Shown: piece after piece, positions 29,835-42,408 of the stretch
How the letters are laid out: every line of letters begins with the position of its first letter
Position numbering within the stretch: position 1 is the stretch's first letter
Source of the DNA: Lactarius indigo
Lineage: Eukaryota; Basidiomycota; Agaricomycetes; Russulales; Russulaceae
Assembly: GCA_025766275.1 (NCBI GenBank)
Contig: JAFKAC010000017.1
Location: forward strand, 806,001-870,000
DNA length: 64,000 nt
Direction of reading: 5' to 3'
The notes under the pieces: model-generated
Databases searched by the model: none
The model's input: only the letters and a program-made list of their open reading frames with translations
What the model was told of the DNA's origin: nothing
Translations under genes and position numbers: made by a program

Positions 29835-30430
29835 ACAAAACCTTTATGAGGCCTATATGATCGTATCGTCCGGAACCTCGGTGGCATGTTGACAAGTCAT
29901 TGATGAGTCACTGGAAATACAACTCCGGGTTCTAAGAACCCCATCGTGGGATATTTCTAGTTGCAATAAGGTCGGCACAGATTAAGCAGCTGCCTCGGGG
30001 AAGTGTCCGTTATTGTTCAAGGAATGCCTTTCGATAGCTTGATTATCCGACCAGACACCGAGATAGTGTATTGAGTCCAGAACTTTAGGTCCGCGTGGCT
30101 GGCGGAGCAAGCCAAGAAGTTCGACGATAGGATCGCCCGAGGACGTCGCACCCAGAAAGGGCATCGTGGAGACGCCGCTGATGGCAAATGTGCAGACGAA
30201 GACCAGGCGATGAGCTCAGAGCCAGGGGGCTAGAATGTGGGCAGGGGGGTTGAGGGAAAGTATGAGGGAACACGTACGGAACTCGTACGCAATGACGGTC
30301 ATGGCCGTGAAAGGTGCGCATGAGGCGAATGTGCAATTCGGAGATGATTCATCAATGATGATGCTACCCCGGCTAGGGCCTGATTGCCGGAGTAAACATA
30401 CATGTCGAGTCCCACTGGCATAACCGTACA
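29835..30430. other. Intergenic, upstream of the P450 gene
   Basis: I see no credible gene, repeat or RNA here. It should contain the P450 promoter. Confidence 0.5.
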
Positions 30431-30848
30431 GACCAGTGTTGTGCAGGTCAGTGACTAGTCGTGAGAGTCAGGAAAGTCATCTGACCATGGGGGTCAGTGA
30501 CCGCGACCGCAAACAACCATGACTTTTCCCACGTCCACCTATGGTGCAATGAGGAGTATAATGTAATCAAAATCTCAGATTCGGGATGTTCGAGTGCTAC
30601 CGAGTGCTGTGATTACATGATGAGAAGAGTCAACGGTCATCCGCAGTCGACGACTGGTCACTGAATGGTCAACACATGCATGACCTGACATCCGACTACG
30701 GCCCGGGGTCAACGACTGTCCAATACTAGCATAGGTGGACGCGGGAGAAGTCATGGTTGTTTGCGGTCGCGGTCACTCAGGCTAACCCCCATGGTCAGAT
30801 GACTTTCCCGACTCTCACGACTAGTCACTGACCGGCACAACACTGGTC
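30431..30848. mobile_element. Long inverted-repeat (foldback/MITE-like) element
   Basis: 418 bp with near-perfect terminal inverted repeats of about 113-119 bp (30431-30543 and 30730-30848). The outer ends are GACCAGTGTTGTGC and its complement, and the arms share GTCAGTGACTAGTCGTGAGAG-like and CGGTCGCGGT-like blocks with a few mismatches. The roughly 186-bp centre has no ORF. I find no convincing target-site duplication, so the class is open: a non-autonomous DNA transposon or a foldback sequence. Confidence 0.8.
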
Positions 30849-31440
30849 CGGAGTCCTTGCCAGTGAGCGCACGAATATCTCCTTACAGTAACATATTATT
30901 CCAACAACCAACCCCTTTCCTCGGCCATCAGTTCTTCGTCCGTCAAGATCATGCGTGTGTGAGTCTACAAGGACCACTAGCTGTCCAGCCTGTCCTTGTC
31001 AGAAGAAGCGCGTAAGCAGAAAATTGAGAGCTTTGGGGCGGGAGACCAGATACGATCAAACCCGTGCTTAATGATAGGACTCAGACATATCAGAAGCAAG
31101 AGCTGTTTCACTTGAAGGACGAGATGGATGCCACTGAGTGTTCAATATCAAGACGCATTCACAAGTCCATTCCACGTGATCTAGTCTGCTTCCGCCATGT
31201 ACAAAAACACGACCAGTGGCACTTTCCGTGGTCTGATTCATCTGAATGTGGTGGCAAATTCGTACACGCGCTAGCAGTCGAACGACCATGCCCCCGCGGT
31301 GCTGTAGGTGATCATGTCGCCTGTTTAGGGCACCGATTCCTAGCTAACTTGAGTTTTGTCGTATGACTCTCAGTGGGACATTGCCCTTTTCGAATTCTTG
31401 AGATTGACGTTGTTTTTTAATAGTAAAGGCACCTTCTCTT
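30849..31440. other. Intergenic between inverted repeat and R2 copy 2
   Basis: No supported gene. Short ORFs here lack recognisable domains. Confidence 0.4.
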
Positions 31441-32330
31441 CAAATGCTGCTCCCTGAAGATTGGTTCACACATCACTGTGGGGGCTGTGTTGTTCACCGC
31501 CGGGAACGTCATTGTAAAGAACCTAACGAAGGCATGACTTTGAAGCTCGTGTTCGAAGCGTGTCATCTGGGCAAGCGGAAGCGAAGAATCTCCGGACAGA
31601 TTCCCGAGGCGTTTACGCGGAGCGTGGTCGCGTCTATGACGTGTAAATTATACATCTCGCAGTTCGCTCTTGGTCAGTTACTCGTCGACGTCGACGTCAA
31701 CTGTAGTGTGCACTGCTACCCGGAACATTATAATAATATTCTTGACCGTGCTGACACGAATGCGGCATCTTCAGGCCAGGAACGAAGGATATAGTGGCGC
31801 TAGATGAGCAGGCAAAGGCGGCCGTCGAGGAGCGCAGTGCAGGGTCCTACCAGACGTGTTGGAAAATTTTGTTCGATGAGTGAGGAGACCGACTAGACCG
31901 TGACTTCGTTGAATCCGTGCCAATAAAGGTCGCGCTCGAAATGAAGCGCTCACTTTAACTTTACGAAACGTTCTTAGGTATCGGGCGGTAGGTTTGGCCT
32001 GGAAAGCGAGTTAGTATGCTCCGTAAATTTACTTTTTGTCACGGTGTACTTTAGGATATGTAAAAAGGGGGACTGGATCGTCGAGAATATCATAGACTAT
32101 GCGTGGGCTATTTTTGGGTATCACGCGCGAGTCGTCAACGCGTCAAGATCAAAGAAGGGAGGGATCGGACAAGAACAGGGAGGAAACAATATGTGTTGCA
32201 TCGTCCTTTCGTCCAGGTAGTAATCAGCACATAGACAGCACGGCATGCGTGCTCACTTGGATCAATATTCTGACATTGTGACAACAACTACACGACCCCG
32301 TCTTGTCCTTCCAACGCGAATTACAATGGG
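31440..32330. repeat. Dispersed repeat R2, copy 2 (3' flank of NLR copy 1)
   Basis: Matches 41700-42410 in the same position relative to the second NLR gene, including a block GGCGGTAGGTTTGGCCTGGAAAG near 31985, and matches 26640-27270 more weakly. It is part of the duplicated NLR unit. Confidence 0.65.
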
Positions 32331-32498
32331 GTCATATCTTCCACGTCCTCCGTCTCTGCGTCCGCGCCGTGTGTATACAGTATGCGTGTGACCTCGAGCT
32401 GCAATGACGGCACCAGGTGCAATGGGGTTCGGCGATTATTATTCCGAGCGTTCGGATTCGCGCCATGCTCCAGTAATAGTCGTACAATCTGGGAATAA
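32328..32498 (-). pseudogene. Frameshifted ankyrin tail of NLR copy 1
   Basis: Continues the ankyrin repeats of NLR copy 1 in another frame (QIVRLLLEHGANPNARNNNR, then LEVTRILYTHGADAETED) and ends at a TAA where copy 2 has a Gln codon. A deletion of about 13 nt near 32500-32530 relative to copy 2 causes the frame change. Confidence 0.75.
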
Positions 32499-35400
32499 TC
32501 ACTTTTGGAGGTGCGAGCGCATTGGGGTCGAGCCGTCATCGTACTGAGACTTGGTATCTGTGTTGTGCTCAAGGAGCACTCGAACAATTTCGACGTGGCC
32601 CGCGCCTTCTGCGAGACTTTGTGGCGTCTGGTGATACTCATCTTGAAAATTTGCATCTGCGCCGTGGTCGAGTAAGCACCGTACAACACCAAGGTGTCCT
32701 CTGTACGACGCAAGTTGCAGTGGCGACTGGCCCCAGACGCCCTGAGCATCCACATCCACCCCACGCTTGAGCAGTGAGCGTACAATGTCGACGTGACCTA
32801 CCCACGATGCCGAGTGTAATGCAGTACCCGCGTTGCCACCCATCGCATTTGCATTTGCATGCTGCGGATATTTGAGAACAAGGTGTTCAACTATCTCTTG
32901 AAATCCACAAAGTGCGGCGTAGTATAATGGTGCCGCTCCTCGTTGTATTTCAGCTTTGATGGCAGGTGACCAACGGTAGTCAATGTCTTTTAACTTGACC
33001 CACGCGGAGAAGAATGGCCTTTCCGGCTCAAAGAGATATTCCATCCCATCGCGGATCCGTGCCGCCACATTCTCGACCTGTCCATGAGCCACCCAGTGCT
33101 CAGCGGCATATTGAGCTAGAGGCGCACTTGCTGCGCCAGTTTCATCAACAGAGTCCCGCAGCAAGAAACCAAGACAGGCCCTGGCGATAAGCGTGTTGGC
33201 ATCTTCGACGACAATATGGTATCGAGAGATATCTTTCGTCGAAGTGGCGAGGCGATCCGACAGTAAAAACTCCTTCACCGAAAAGTGCGAAAACTGAACG
33301 ACCTGGGAATCGCCGGTGGGAACGATGGTAATCAGACTTGAACATATTGAAAGTACAGCTTGTTCGTGATCTTCCCACCGCCACCTTGAGTTCAATTTCG
33401 GGATCCCCTCCTTCGCCACATCGAAGTCAAAGGCGAGAAGTTCCGCAAGCTCGGCAACAGAAAGTGGTCGAACAGCCACTGTCAGGCATTGCAGCATACG
33501 ATGGGCATCCGCCCGGTTCCATTTCTTGATGTCCATCACGATTCGCTCGTATGTCTCGTGTAGCGATTCCGGAAGTTCATCTAGCGTCCGCCGCACACTT
33601 GACGGAAGACATTGTCGCAGCGCATCCAGCTGACAGTACACCCATCTGAACCTGGATCGAGACACGAGTGCATGAGCAGGAGTCATGAGTTTAGGACGAC
33701 GAGCTTACATTCCGTCGGCCTTCTCTGAAAGCGCCTCGACAACCATCTTCTTGTCGTCCTCTCGCCATTTCTTCATCATCGTTTCCGAGTCTGAATACAC
33801 AACAGAATTGACATAGTCCACGATATCTTTCTTTTGTCCGCTCTCATCATGCAGCGATACCCGGTGATGTGCCAAGGGTGTAAAAGTAGCTCGAATATCG
33901 AACTCCGGTCGGCTCGTGACGCATATGTGGAGATTCGGTAGTCGAAGGTCTACGAGTTCCTTGACAAGTGTGAGGACCTGTTCGCGAGGGGACGGAATTC
34001 CGGGCCAGTTCGGACACTCGTCGAGCGCGTCCAGGATAATGTAAACAGGCGGTGAATTTGGAATCGTGAGCATATCCTTGAGACATTTAATCATTACACT
34101 GTCGCTTGGCTTTTGGGCACCATTTCCATGTGCAGAATAAAGGCGGGAGAGGATGTCGCAGCAAGGAGGAGACTGATCAGAAAGCTGGATGAGGAGAGAT
34201 GGGAGGAGACTGCGACGGTGTTGCTTGTCGAGGTCCCTGAAGTCGAAATAAAAGTACGCCATTAAGGCGGACTCTGCTTCGCGTAACTTGAGGACGTCTT
34301 GGATGATCGTAGAACTAGACAGTAAAGTAAGCCTTTTGAGGTGCGGATAGATGGTGAGAAAGGACGAACCAAAGGATGCTCTTGCCAGAGCCAGCTAAGG
34401 GCGCAGATGGTGATAAGTAATCGATGGGAAAGAATGAAACGACATACGTTTTCCGTAGACCCACAGGAGAGAGCCAGTGGACTTCCATTCGGCAAAGAAG
34501 CTCCCTTGAAAGAACCACGCGGCGGTCTCCCCATAGTGAATGTCGCATGCGATGTTGTGATTCGTTGATGGATCTGGTGGAGTAACCCATCTTCTAAGGC
34601 TCTCTCTCAATTGGTTCCCTGTGAACGGGTTGGAGACACTGGAGCAGTAGCAAAAGGGTTGATCACAAACATTTCACCTCATCCACATTGTTTGAGGTTT
34701 GCTGAAGAACCACCTTCGCGTCCTTGCCATCTAGCCAATATACGCGCAATCACAATAGGGTCAGCGAGTAGCCAACAAGCCACGCCTACCTTTAATAACC
34801 ACCTCCATCTTATCATCCACGCCCTTCAATTGCTTTCCGACAATCGTTACTTTGTTATCGACCACATGCGTCAGATTCAAGATCTGTGCTGCCGCCATCC
34901 GAGCCTCCTCTTGCGTCAATCCATCTAACCTCTTTAACGCCTCTTCGATGTCCTTCCTTCCCACCAGCTTCTTCAAGAATTTTTCTGAACCTAGATTAGC
35001 ATACCCTCCTGTATTTCCAGGTGGTAACCCACTGGCTCGACCCTGCTTCATCTCCTTCGTCGCAATCGCAAAGATGTTTAGAACTTCCGTCATTATCTTC
35101 ACAATAATATCAGTCATCGCGTCAGTTGGTGGCACCTCCGTGTAGGACTCGAGGCGTTTGAAGAAGTTCTCGATGCGCTCAAAGAGATCAGCAAGCGCTT
35201 CTTGGCTCGCGTCGACATCCTTTGCGGCCTAACGGACCTCGCTGTTGAAAATCCTCCCACAAAGATATCAAGGAGGATGCTCACCAAGAGGAAGACCCCG
35301 ACACCAGCAGAGACTACTTTTGCAGGTGAGAATATCTGAAAAAACGATTAGCCACGAGTAGAAAACTAGTTAACCGGTTAAGACTTGCCAGTCCAACACC

Positions 35401-35676
35401 TTCGCCCAGAGTTGCGGAGAACGCGTAGAGCACATTGATAGTCGGGTTGAGCCAACTTGACAATCTCTCATTGCGGCTGTTAGACTGATCGAACTCGTTG
35501 ACTTTGTCATGAAGCACGGCAAGAATATCACTGGAAGACTCGCAGGATTGTAGTTGTGTCGCGAGGGGATGCGTGAGAATGTCGGTCTTTGTCTTCTTCT
35601 CATATGCTTTTAGGGCAGCGAGAAAGATGGTGCGGAAATTAGAGGAATGAGTAGACGTGGAGGGAGTCTGTAGCAT
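32499..35676 (-). CDS. NLR copy 1: Goodbye-like / NACHT / ankyrin STAND protein, C-terminally truncated (930 aa)
   Basis: Exons: 35676-35389, 35335-35285, 35228-34790, 34730-34671, 34618-34448, 34394-34370, 34314-33709, 33651-32499. All keep phase; intron 1 begins GC instead of GT. The N-terminal 230 residues resemble the fungal STAND Goodbye domain (NFRTIFLAALKAYEKKTKTD, TDAMTDIIVKIMTEVL). The Walker A GSGKSIL is assembled across two introns and Walker B is VYIILDALDEC, giving a NACHT NTPase. A winged-helix-like region (FRWVYCQLDAL) and ankyrin repeats follow. Compared with copy 2 (42409-45827) the last two to three ankyrin repeats are lost by frameshift. STAND proteins of this kind act as cytosolic sensors in fungal immunity or incompatibility. 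Which ligand it senses is unknown. Confidence 0.85.
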
Positions 35677-35781
35677 AATAGGAACAGTCAGGGATCGAGG
35701 GCCCGTCAATATAGATGGGAGGAAAAGGAACGTCCAGCGCCAAAATCGATTCAGACACCTCACATCGGCAGTCACGGGCAC

Positions 35782-36540
35782 TGCCTCATGGACGGACAGA
35801 ACAGCGACAATATATACGATTGACGCTAAGCATTATGAAAGCGCTACTCCCACGTCCGTGACCGAACCAATCCTGGCTACCTTTCATTTCTTCGTGATGT
35901 CTTGGTGAAACACCTTTCGAGTGGAGTTTGGGGTCCATTTTTTATTAGTAGCGAAAGCGCTTCGTTCAGATTTCGCTCTGAGGCCTGAGGATTGGCTCAC
36001 ACCCTTGGATCATTGCAAGAATGGGAGGCGCTCCTCCAAGCTTCAATTTTCATATCCCTTGACAGACGGGACAGTGAGGCGTGGATCCGCAGGAGCAGAA
36101 GTCGGCCAAGTCTGCGTGACCGCGTCAGACAGAGTCATATCTCACTACAACTTGAACGTTTCTCAACCCACTTACTGTAGACACCAGGCATAGAGTTACC
36201 GCAACTGCTCTGAGTCATCTCTTCAAGTTGTCAACGTCTTCTCGCTTCCACGTTGACGATTCCTACTACAGTCGATGCAGAGCCCCCTATATTTTTGCCT
36301 TCCAAGACTAGGGTACTCGAAGAACCGACTTCACCGACCAAGTCATCGACATTACTCCCTTTACACTGAACCGCCAGTACCAACCATCCGTCTCTCTCTC
36401 ATCCCTCCAACCTAGATGGACGCATACCCTTGCTATGATGCACTTGAGTGTCGGAAGAAAGTGATCACGCAATCGGGTGAGTAATGGGCCAAAGGTACGT
36501 CAAATATTACTTGACCATTGTCGCTATTGCTCAATTATGG
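35782..36540. other. Intergenic upstream of NLR copy 1
   Basis: No supported coding region. It probably contains the NLR promoter. Short ORFs lack domains. Confidence 0.4.
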
Positions 36541-37160
36541 AGGTACAGCCACAGACAGGCGCAAGGGCACCAACATGCGGAGGGGAACGATGGACACTCA
36601 CCTGACCTGAGATCAAGCCCATGATAATGAGCACGTACTCCAGTCTCCAGTTGAAGTCGTAAGAGAGGAAGCCATGGAGTTCCTGCGTGATCGTGAGCGC
36701 GCGTAACGTGGGTTCAGCCTGAGGCCGTCGACGACTTTCTTGAATGGCGGTACGCCCCCATTTCTCCTTTGTGTTTTTTCCCTCTCCTATTTTTACTGAT
36801 GGTTCATATGTTCGCCATTGGGTATTTATTGTCTAGTAAGTTACAGCTCGTGGTCAGCACGGACCGCTCGACTCATTTGAGGGGCTTGCGGAGCTGCTGG
36901 GGCAAGTCAAGCACCACCCTGGTCCCCGACAAATGAGAACACTGACAGCCCGGGGCTCGACTCGGAGGTGATGGGCCCGAGCGTCCTTGTGAGGTATAAG
37001 AAGATCGGGCAGATTGTGCAGACGTACGTGGATGGGATGCGCTTGTATTCCCTTCTTTCTACATTGGTGTCAATGCCGACGAGTTCCTATCGAAGTGCAT
37101 GAAGGACTACGGTCCCGAGGACTCGGATCTCGGGTTACTGTCATGCTGGCACATGTTCTA
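36541..37160. repeat. Dispersed repeat R1, copy 2
   Basis: Counterpart of 25730-26370. A decayed plus-strand coding segment reads HGPLDSFEGLAELLGQVK, then LVRYKKIGQIVQTYVDGMRL in other frames. No intact gene. 37160-38470 downstream shows nothing I can support. Confidence 0.6.
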
Positions 37161-38473
37161 CAAGGGTGTGTGGGCCGATGGCTGAAGGGAACACAATATG
37201 TTGTCAACAACCGCTCAGCAAGTCGCTCGCAGATACAAAACCATCGTGTCGCCTATTGACTTGGCCTGTTTTCTCTTTTTTTTTTTTTCAAGGTCACTGG
37301 CAACAAGCGGATTCTTATTCTCACTTCGTTGCGTTTCGCTTTCTAGGTATGCAACGCAATATACTTTATCCAAAGCTCTTGATACAGTACATAGTAGTAC
37401 ACTTGATGGAACTGACGCTTGATGAACTGTCCTGTATCTGCACTCTAGCTTATATCAGCCTTTACCAACTGGCGCTTCACCGTGACGAGCCAACTCATCG
37501 CAGCGGTCCCGTCTTCCCGCCATTCTGTCGGACCCGGTAGCCATCTCCTTGCTCCTGGCCGGGCCAGCAACTCTTTGATGCTCCAGTTCTTCGGCAAGGA
37601 TAGCTTGTCTCACTGCGATAGCACCTTAACTTACACACGTGTATATCGGTGTATTGAAACTCGACCACTCGGCCACTCCTTTTACTTCCTTTCCCTAGGG
37701 TTTTGCTGGGTCGCAGTGGATGCCGGCCTGAACGCCTTGTCCCATGGCCATCGCCAAATTGCCACTCCTGCAACGACTCGGACTCGGACCTGATATGGAA
37801 AATTCCTGTCTTGGTTTGCCTAACGTTTGCGACCCACAAGAGGACGCCGCTCCATGGGCTACGTTGAGTTAGTAGAATGCCTTGCCAGTATATGTTGGCC
37901 CCTGGGATCCCCTATAGACGCGTCATGCGTGTCCAGAACTTTAGACACCAGTGGTAACACGTTTTCCGTCTCAATGTTCCACACCTTCAGGTTCATTGCT
38001 TGAACCAGTGTGGCAGATATGCCTGACTTGAAAAAGTATACGCATTAAAGATGACATGGCACTTGACAGCATAAACAGTATATACCACACCAAATGTCCA
38101 ACTCCTCTTGTTTGGATCCAGACCAGAACGGACAACCCGAGGCCAGAACAATCAATTAGATACTGTAATCCCTAGATGAATAATACTTGGGGATAAGAGC
38201 ATACACTCTACTCTGGACCACCAAACGCTCACGCGTCCCCGTAATATGAGCTCACCGCTGCGCTCAATCCTAACACCGTTTTCGTTTATCATTATTAGTA
38301 TTTGAGCCCTACCCGGATCTATTCGAGAGCACATCGCGATCACCGGATCCCACACGAAAGCAACAAGTCCTAGTGTCCTGCCGTCATCAAAAAACTCCCC
38401 CCCAAAAAACAAACCCGACAACTCTCGACTCTGCATTTCAACCCACTTCCAACTGGTTCATTGCACGCTCACG

Positions 38474-40640
38474 CTACGCCGTCAAATCACACGCGAACGG
38501 GCGTAGCGCGCACCACTCGGGCTGCAGCGCGATAGTCTGCACCCCGCGGTTCCTGAAGCGGTACCCAAGCTCATGCAAGCGCGGCAGTGCAGCACTGACG
38601 TTACCGCCAGCGCCGCTCCAGAATACCTCAGCGGACGCAGCAGCGCGGGGCCAGACGATTGTATCCAGGTTCTGCGGGCCGGACTGTTCTGTCCAGAGCA
38701 GTTGCTCCCCGCCAAGTACGAGTGGCGCTTGCGCTGCGGTCAGGTTCGCAAGCGGGTCGAAGGTGTATGCCTGTGCGTACGTTGTGAAAGATTGGCTTAG
38801 AGAGGGGGGACGTAACGCACGTTCTGCCAGGTCTTGAAAGGCTCGCACCAGCTGTTACCTCCGGGATCGTTGCCTAACCATTCACCGGCTCCGCAGTCCT
38901 GTTCGTGCCCGTCAGAATCCGGGCTGGAAAGGAATGCACGATGTGGTCAGACGACGTACTAGATAGAACGAATTGGATGCCGCGTGTATGAAGCGGAAAC
39001 CCTTGGCCGCAACGACAGCAGCGTTGTCGGACGAGATCCACACCCTAAGAGCGAATGCATCAGCGAACAAGGTGAAGAAGCAGGGATGAGACTCACAACG
39101 CGATTGTTTCGTTCGAGAGTGTCAGATTAAAGTTGAGTACCATCTCTGCGCCAACACGTCATTGCGCGAGACAGGGAAAGACGCGAATCGCCTACCCTCC
39201 CACACGACGGGCGTCTTTCCAAGGCTCCTCAGCGCCCCATGCGTCGCCTGCGTGAACGTATCGAGTGCCTGCGCGACCGTCCTACCACCGAGGTCCTCCT
39301 GCGTTTGCGCGTCGTCCTGGTAGCACCGCGTGTTGATCTCGTCACCGCCCGTGCCGAACAGCGTCGACAGGAACAGCTTTGCGACCGCGCTCAGTAGACC
39401 GATGGTGAAGTTGACCGTTGTGGGCGACGCGAGGCGCAACTGACCTGCGGGTGGCTCGTTTGCATACGTGACCCACGGCGTCGCCTCGGCGCACGCGATG
39501 TGTTCAGGGTGCGCTTTGGAGATGGAAGTAGTATGTCCGGGCGTGTCGATCTCCTGCGTGACTACCTATTCAGAACGCCGCACCGGCGATTGAAAGGGCT
39601 GCATACGACGAGAACGTCAATGCCGCGCTGTGATATGTTTTTTGGAGGCGATAAGTCACAGAATCGGCGATAATGGGGGAGTACACACCGCGCCAGCGTA
39701 AGCTACGACGCTCGTGACATCACAGGGGGTATAAATTGCGGATTCGCTGTACGCGCCTTTTTGAGAGATCTCGGTGAAGCCTGGAACGACGAGGGGGAAG
39801 CTCTGGCTGTCGACTATGTGCCAGTGGAACGTGTTGATCTAGGAGATCGTGTGGCGTCGGGCTGGGTACATGGGGACGATAGACGCACATGGACCCAAGA
39901 CAACGCGTCGAGAGTGCGTTTGATGTCTGATACCGGGAAGCTGAGATGATCTCCGTGTGTCGCAAGCCTAAAGATGGGCGCTTATCACGTACTAGTTCCG
40001 CGCCGTGTCGAGCATGAACCCACGATACGGCTTTGCAAAAAAAAAAAACTCAGACCAGCCAAAATCGGACAGCGTGATGCGGACGCACATAGGCAGGCGA
40101 GTCCTGGATGGCCACGGGCGCGCCGAGCGTATACACCGTCCCGCTCGCGGTGTACCACAACTGTGCGAACGTCGTCAAGCCGCGGAACAAGCCAAGCGTC
40201 GAGTTAGCACTGAGCACCGCGGCGTTGCCGTCAGCTGGCACGATGAGACTGTACGCCTCATCTCTGGTGCCGAGCGGGAGCGTGGCCTCCGTCGCGATAG
40301 GCCGGGGTTCACCCGAGGTGCTTCCGAGGTGGAGCGTGAGGCCGGGAAGTACCTTTGCGCTCTGGACCATGGGGATGTCATCCGCGCCGCGGCCGACTAC
40401 GAGGCGGCCGAGCTTATCGCTGGAGATGAGGGCGCGGGTGCGGTCCACGGCGGCAAGGAGGTCTTTTGGTGCGTTGGGGACCGCTACGTGGATGGAGAAC
40501 GAGGCGTCGAGGCGCAGGGCGCTAGAGCCGGTCTGGAGGTTTCGCGGCTGAGGCCATAGCGCCTGTGTTGCGTCTGGTAGTAGGAGCATGGCGCAAAGAA
40601 GCACGGTGATGGAGCGGAGAAAAGACGCCATTGGAGACAA
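38474..40640 (-). CDS. Beta-N-acetylhexosaminidase, GH20 (10 exons, 559 aa)
   Basis: Exons: 40640-40089, 40030-39993, 39940-39889, 39838-39689, 39627-39607, 39553-39196, 39145-39097, 39044-38960, 38898-38821, 38770-38474. All are GT-AG and phase-consistent, totalling 1680 nt. It has a signal peptide (about residues 1-27, hydrophobic core ITVLLCAMLLL), a GH20 N-terminal alpha/beta domain, and then the catalytic barrel with YRGFMLDTARNY, NTFHWHIVDSQSFPL, EIDTPGHT and the catalytic Asp-Glu in GTGGDEIN. It also has WEEMVLNFN, GGEQLLWTEQ and several Asn-x-Ser/Thr sites. A secreted or vacuolar enzyme removing terminal GlcNAc from chitin oligomers. Length is normal and all landmarks are present, so it is likely functional. 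A Met at 40631 is an alternative start. Confidence 0.93.
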
Positions 40641-41690
40641 TCTTCTCGGGGTATCGTTGGGGGTACTAAGCTTAGTGCTACTGCGTTCTTATATCATAAT
40701 GGACCATGCGATGCACGATGCGGCCAACGCCAAAACAAGTCAGTCACAAGGGACGGAGTGTCGGCTGACTAGCGGATGGGGATAGGCGACAAGAAGCAGG
40801 TATGGCATGGAACCGGACAGTTCATCAGAAGCTCTGTGCATCCGTCGCTGCCAGTGCTCACAGAAGCAAATCATCTGCCCTGGTGCGCCGCCGACTCCGC
40901 TCCCCCGGGCCGCCGTTGCATTCGTCGTGAACGGTCCAAACGTTCCCACGAAAGTTATATTAGTGTTCGGCATGTGGCGGAAGGAGAGGGGGTCTTTCCT
41001 TCCCTACACCGGCTTTAAAACCCCCCCATTTTTCAGGGTCAATACTTTGGAAGGGATGCTCGGTGGCGCGCACCTCGCCTCCAGAAAACGACTTCAGTCG
41101 CTCTGATCGTCTTATGCTTGGTCCTATGGCACTCGAAACGCGTCAATCCTGCAGCTCAATTTCTACGGAAAATCTCACAGGAGTGCTAGCTAGCGCGTCC
41201 CCCTTTGAAATGAGACCTAGTTCTATTCTCCCTACGTTAGGCCACAGAGCGCTGTGGCTGCTGCCTCTCTTTGTGGCTTCTGTACTGCATGAGTTTGGCG
41301 CTCCCTCAGGCTACGCTTACATATCCATTGTACACAGTCCTGAATGCCAGAAAAGAGCTCATACTTTTTCTACCCTCAAAATGAGAGAAGCATCCACTGC
41401 TCCTTTGAACGAAGCACTGAGCATTTTTGTTCGTATCGGTAGGCTCTTTCATTTTCGTCAGCGAAATTTGTGCCATGGTCGGCAAACGTTGGTATCCTAG
41501 CTAGATCAACGCGAATATCTGTAAGCTTGTGATCTCTGATATCCACCGCACCTCACTGAGGTAGTACCCATAAGAAACTTGGAGTCCTCCCAAGAGTCCT
41601 CCACTGAATTTTCTCACATCCTCAGATAGCAACGGTACCTCAGCCTGCTACTCGGCGTGTCGGCGCTGAACATCATTATGTAGGACCTTC
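40641..41690. other. Intergenic between the GH20 gene and R2 copy 3
   Basis: The GH20 promoter should lie near 40650-40750. A 145-codon plus-strand ORF at 41063-41500 has no recognisable domain and I do not call it a gene. Confidence 0.4.
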
Positions 41691-41699
41691 CCCCCAGAC

Positions 41700-42405
41700 C
41701 TCATTCACCTGGGAAAGGTGAAAAAAATATCGATGCGTGCCATCTAGGAGAAAGGACGGGAGGCCTCCTTGGGGAGGTCGTTTACACGAATCGCAGTCCC
41801 GTCTATAACGAGTAAGAATAACATTTCGCGCCCCCACTCTAAATCGGTTGCGCTTCGGTGTCGACGTCAACTGAGGTTTGCACCTGGAACCGACAGTAGA
41901 GCTCTATTCTTGACCGCGTTGACCCGAATGAAGGCAGGAACGAAGGATAAAGTGGCGCCAGATGGGCAGTCAGAGGACGTCGAGGAACCCATGCAAGATC
42001 CTTGCCCGACGTATCGGGAAGATTTTTTCGATGGAGAAGACAGTGGCAAGGTGGCTTCATTGAAACTGGGTCAATTATTGCAAGGCCACGCTTAAAACGG
42101 GGTACTCATTTTACGAAAAGGTCTTGCATTACTAGTGTTAGGCGGTAGGTTTGGCCTGGAAAGGGGCTTAGTAGGTTCCACATGTTTACTATTCATCGTG
42201 CTTCGGGAAGTGTACTGCCAATAAGAGGGGCTGGGACATCAGGCTATGCGTATGGAGCTTGGGTGTCATGCGCGAGTCATCAATATCAAGAGGACCCCAG
42301 AATAGTAGAATAGTAGACGTAAGAATCGAACAAGAAACAGGGAAAAAAGAGCGCGAATTGTATCGTAGTCTCGTGCGGGTAGTAGTCAATATATAGACGA
42401 CACTG
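41700..42405. repeat. Dispersed repeat R2, copy 3 (3' flank of NLR copy 2)
   Basis: Matches 31440-32330 in sequence and in position relative to the neighbouring NLR gene, supporting duplication of a unit containing R2 plus NLR. Confidence 0.65.
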
Positions 42406-42408
42406 CAT

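Noticed and set aside
41063..41500. 145-codon plus-strand ORF near R2 copy 3
   Set aside because: No domain, no conserved neighbour copy and no introns unlike other genes here. It is probably chance or decayed repeat.
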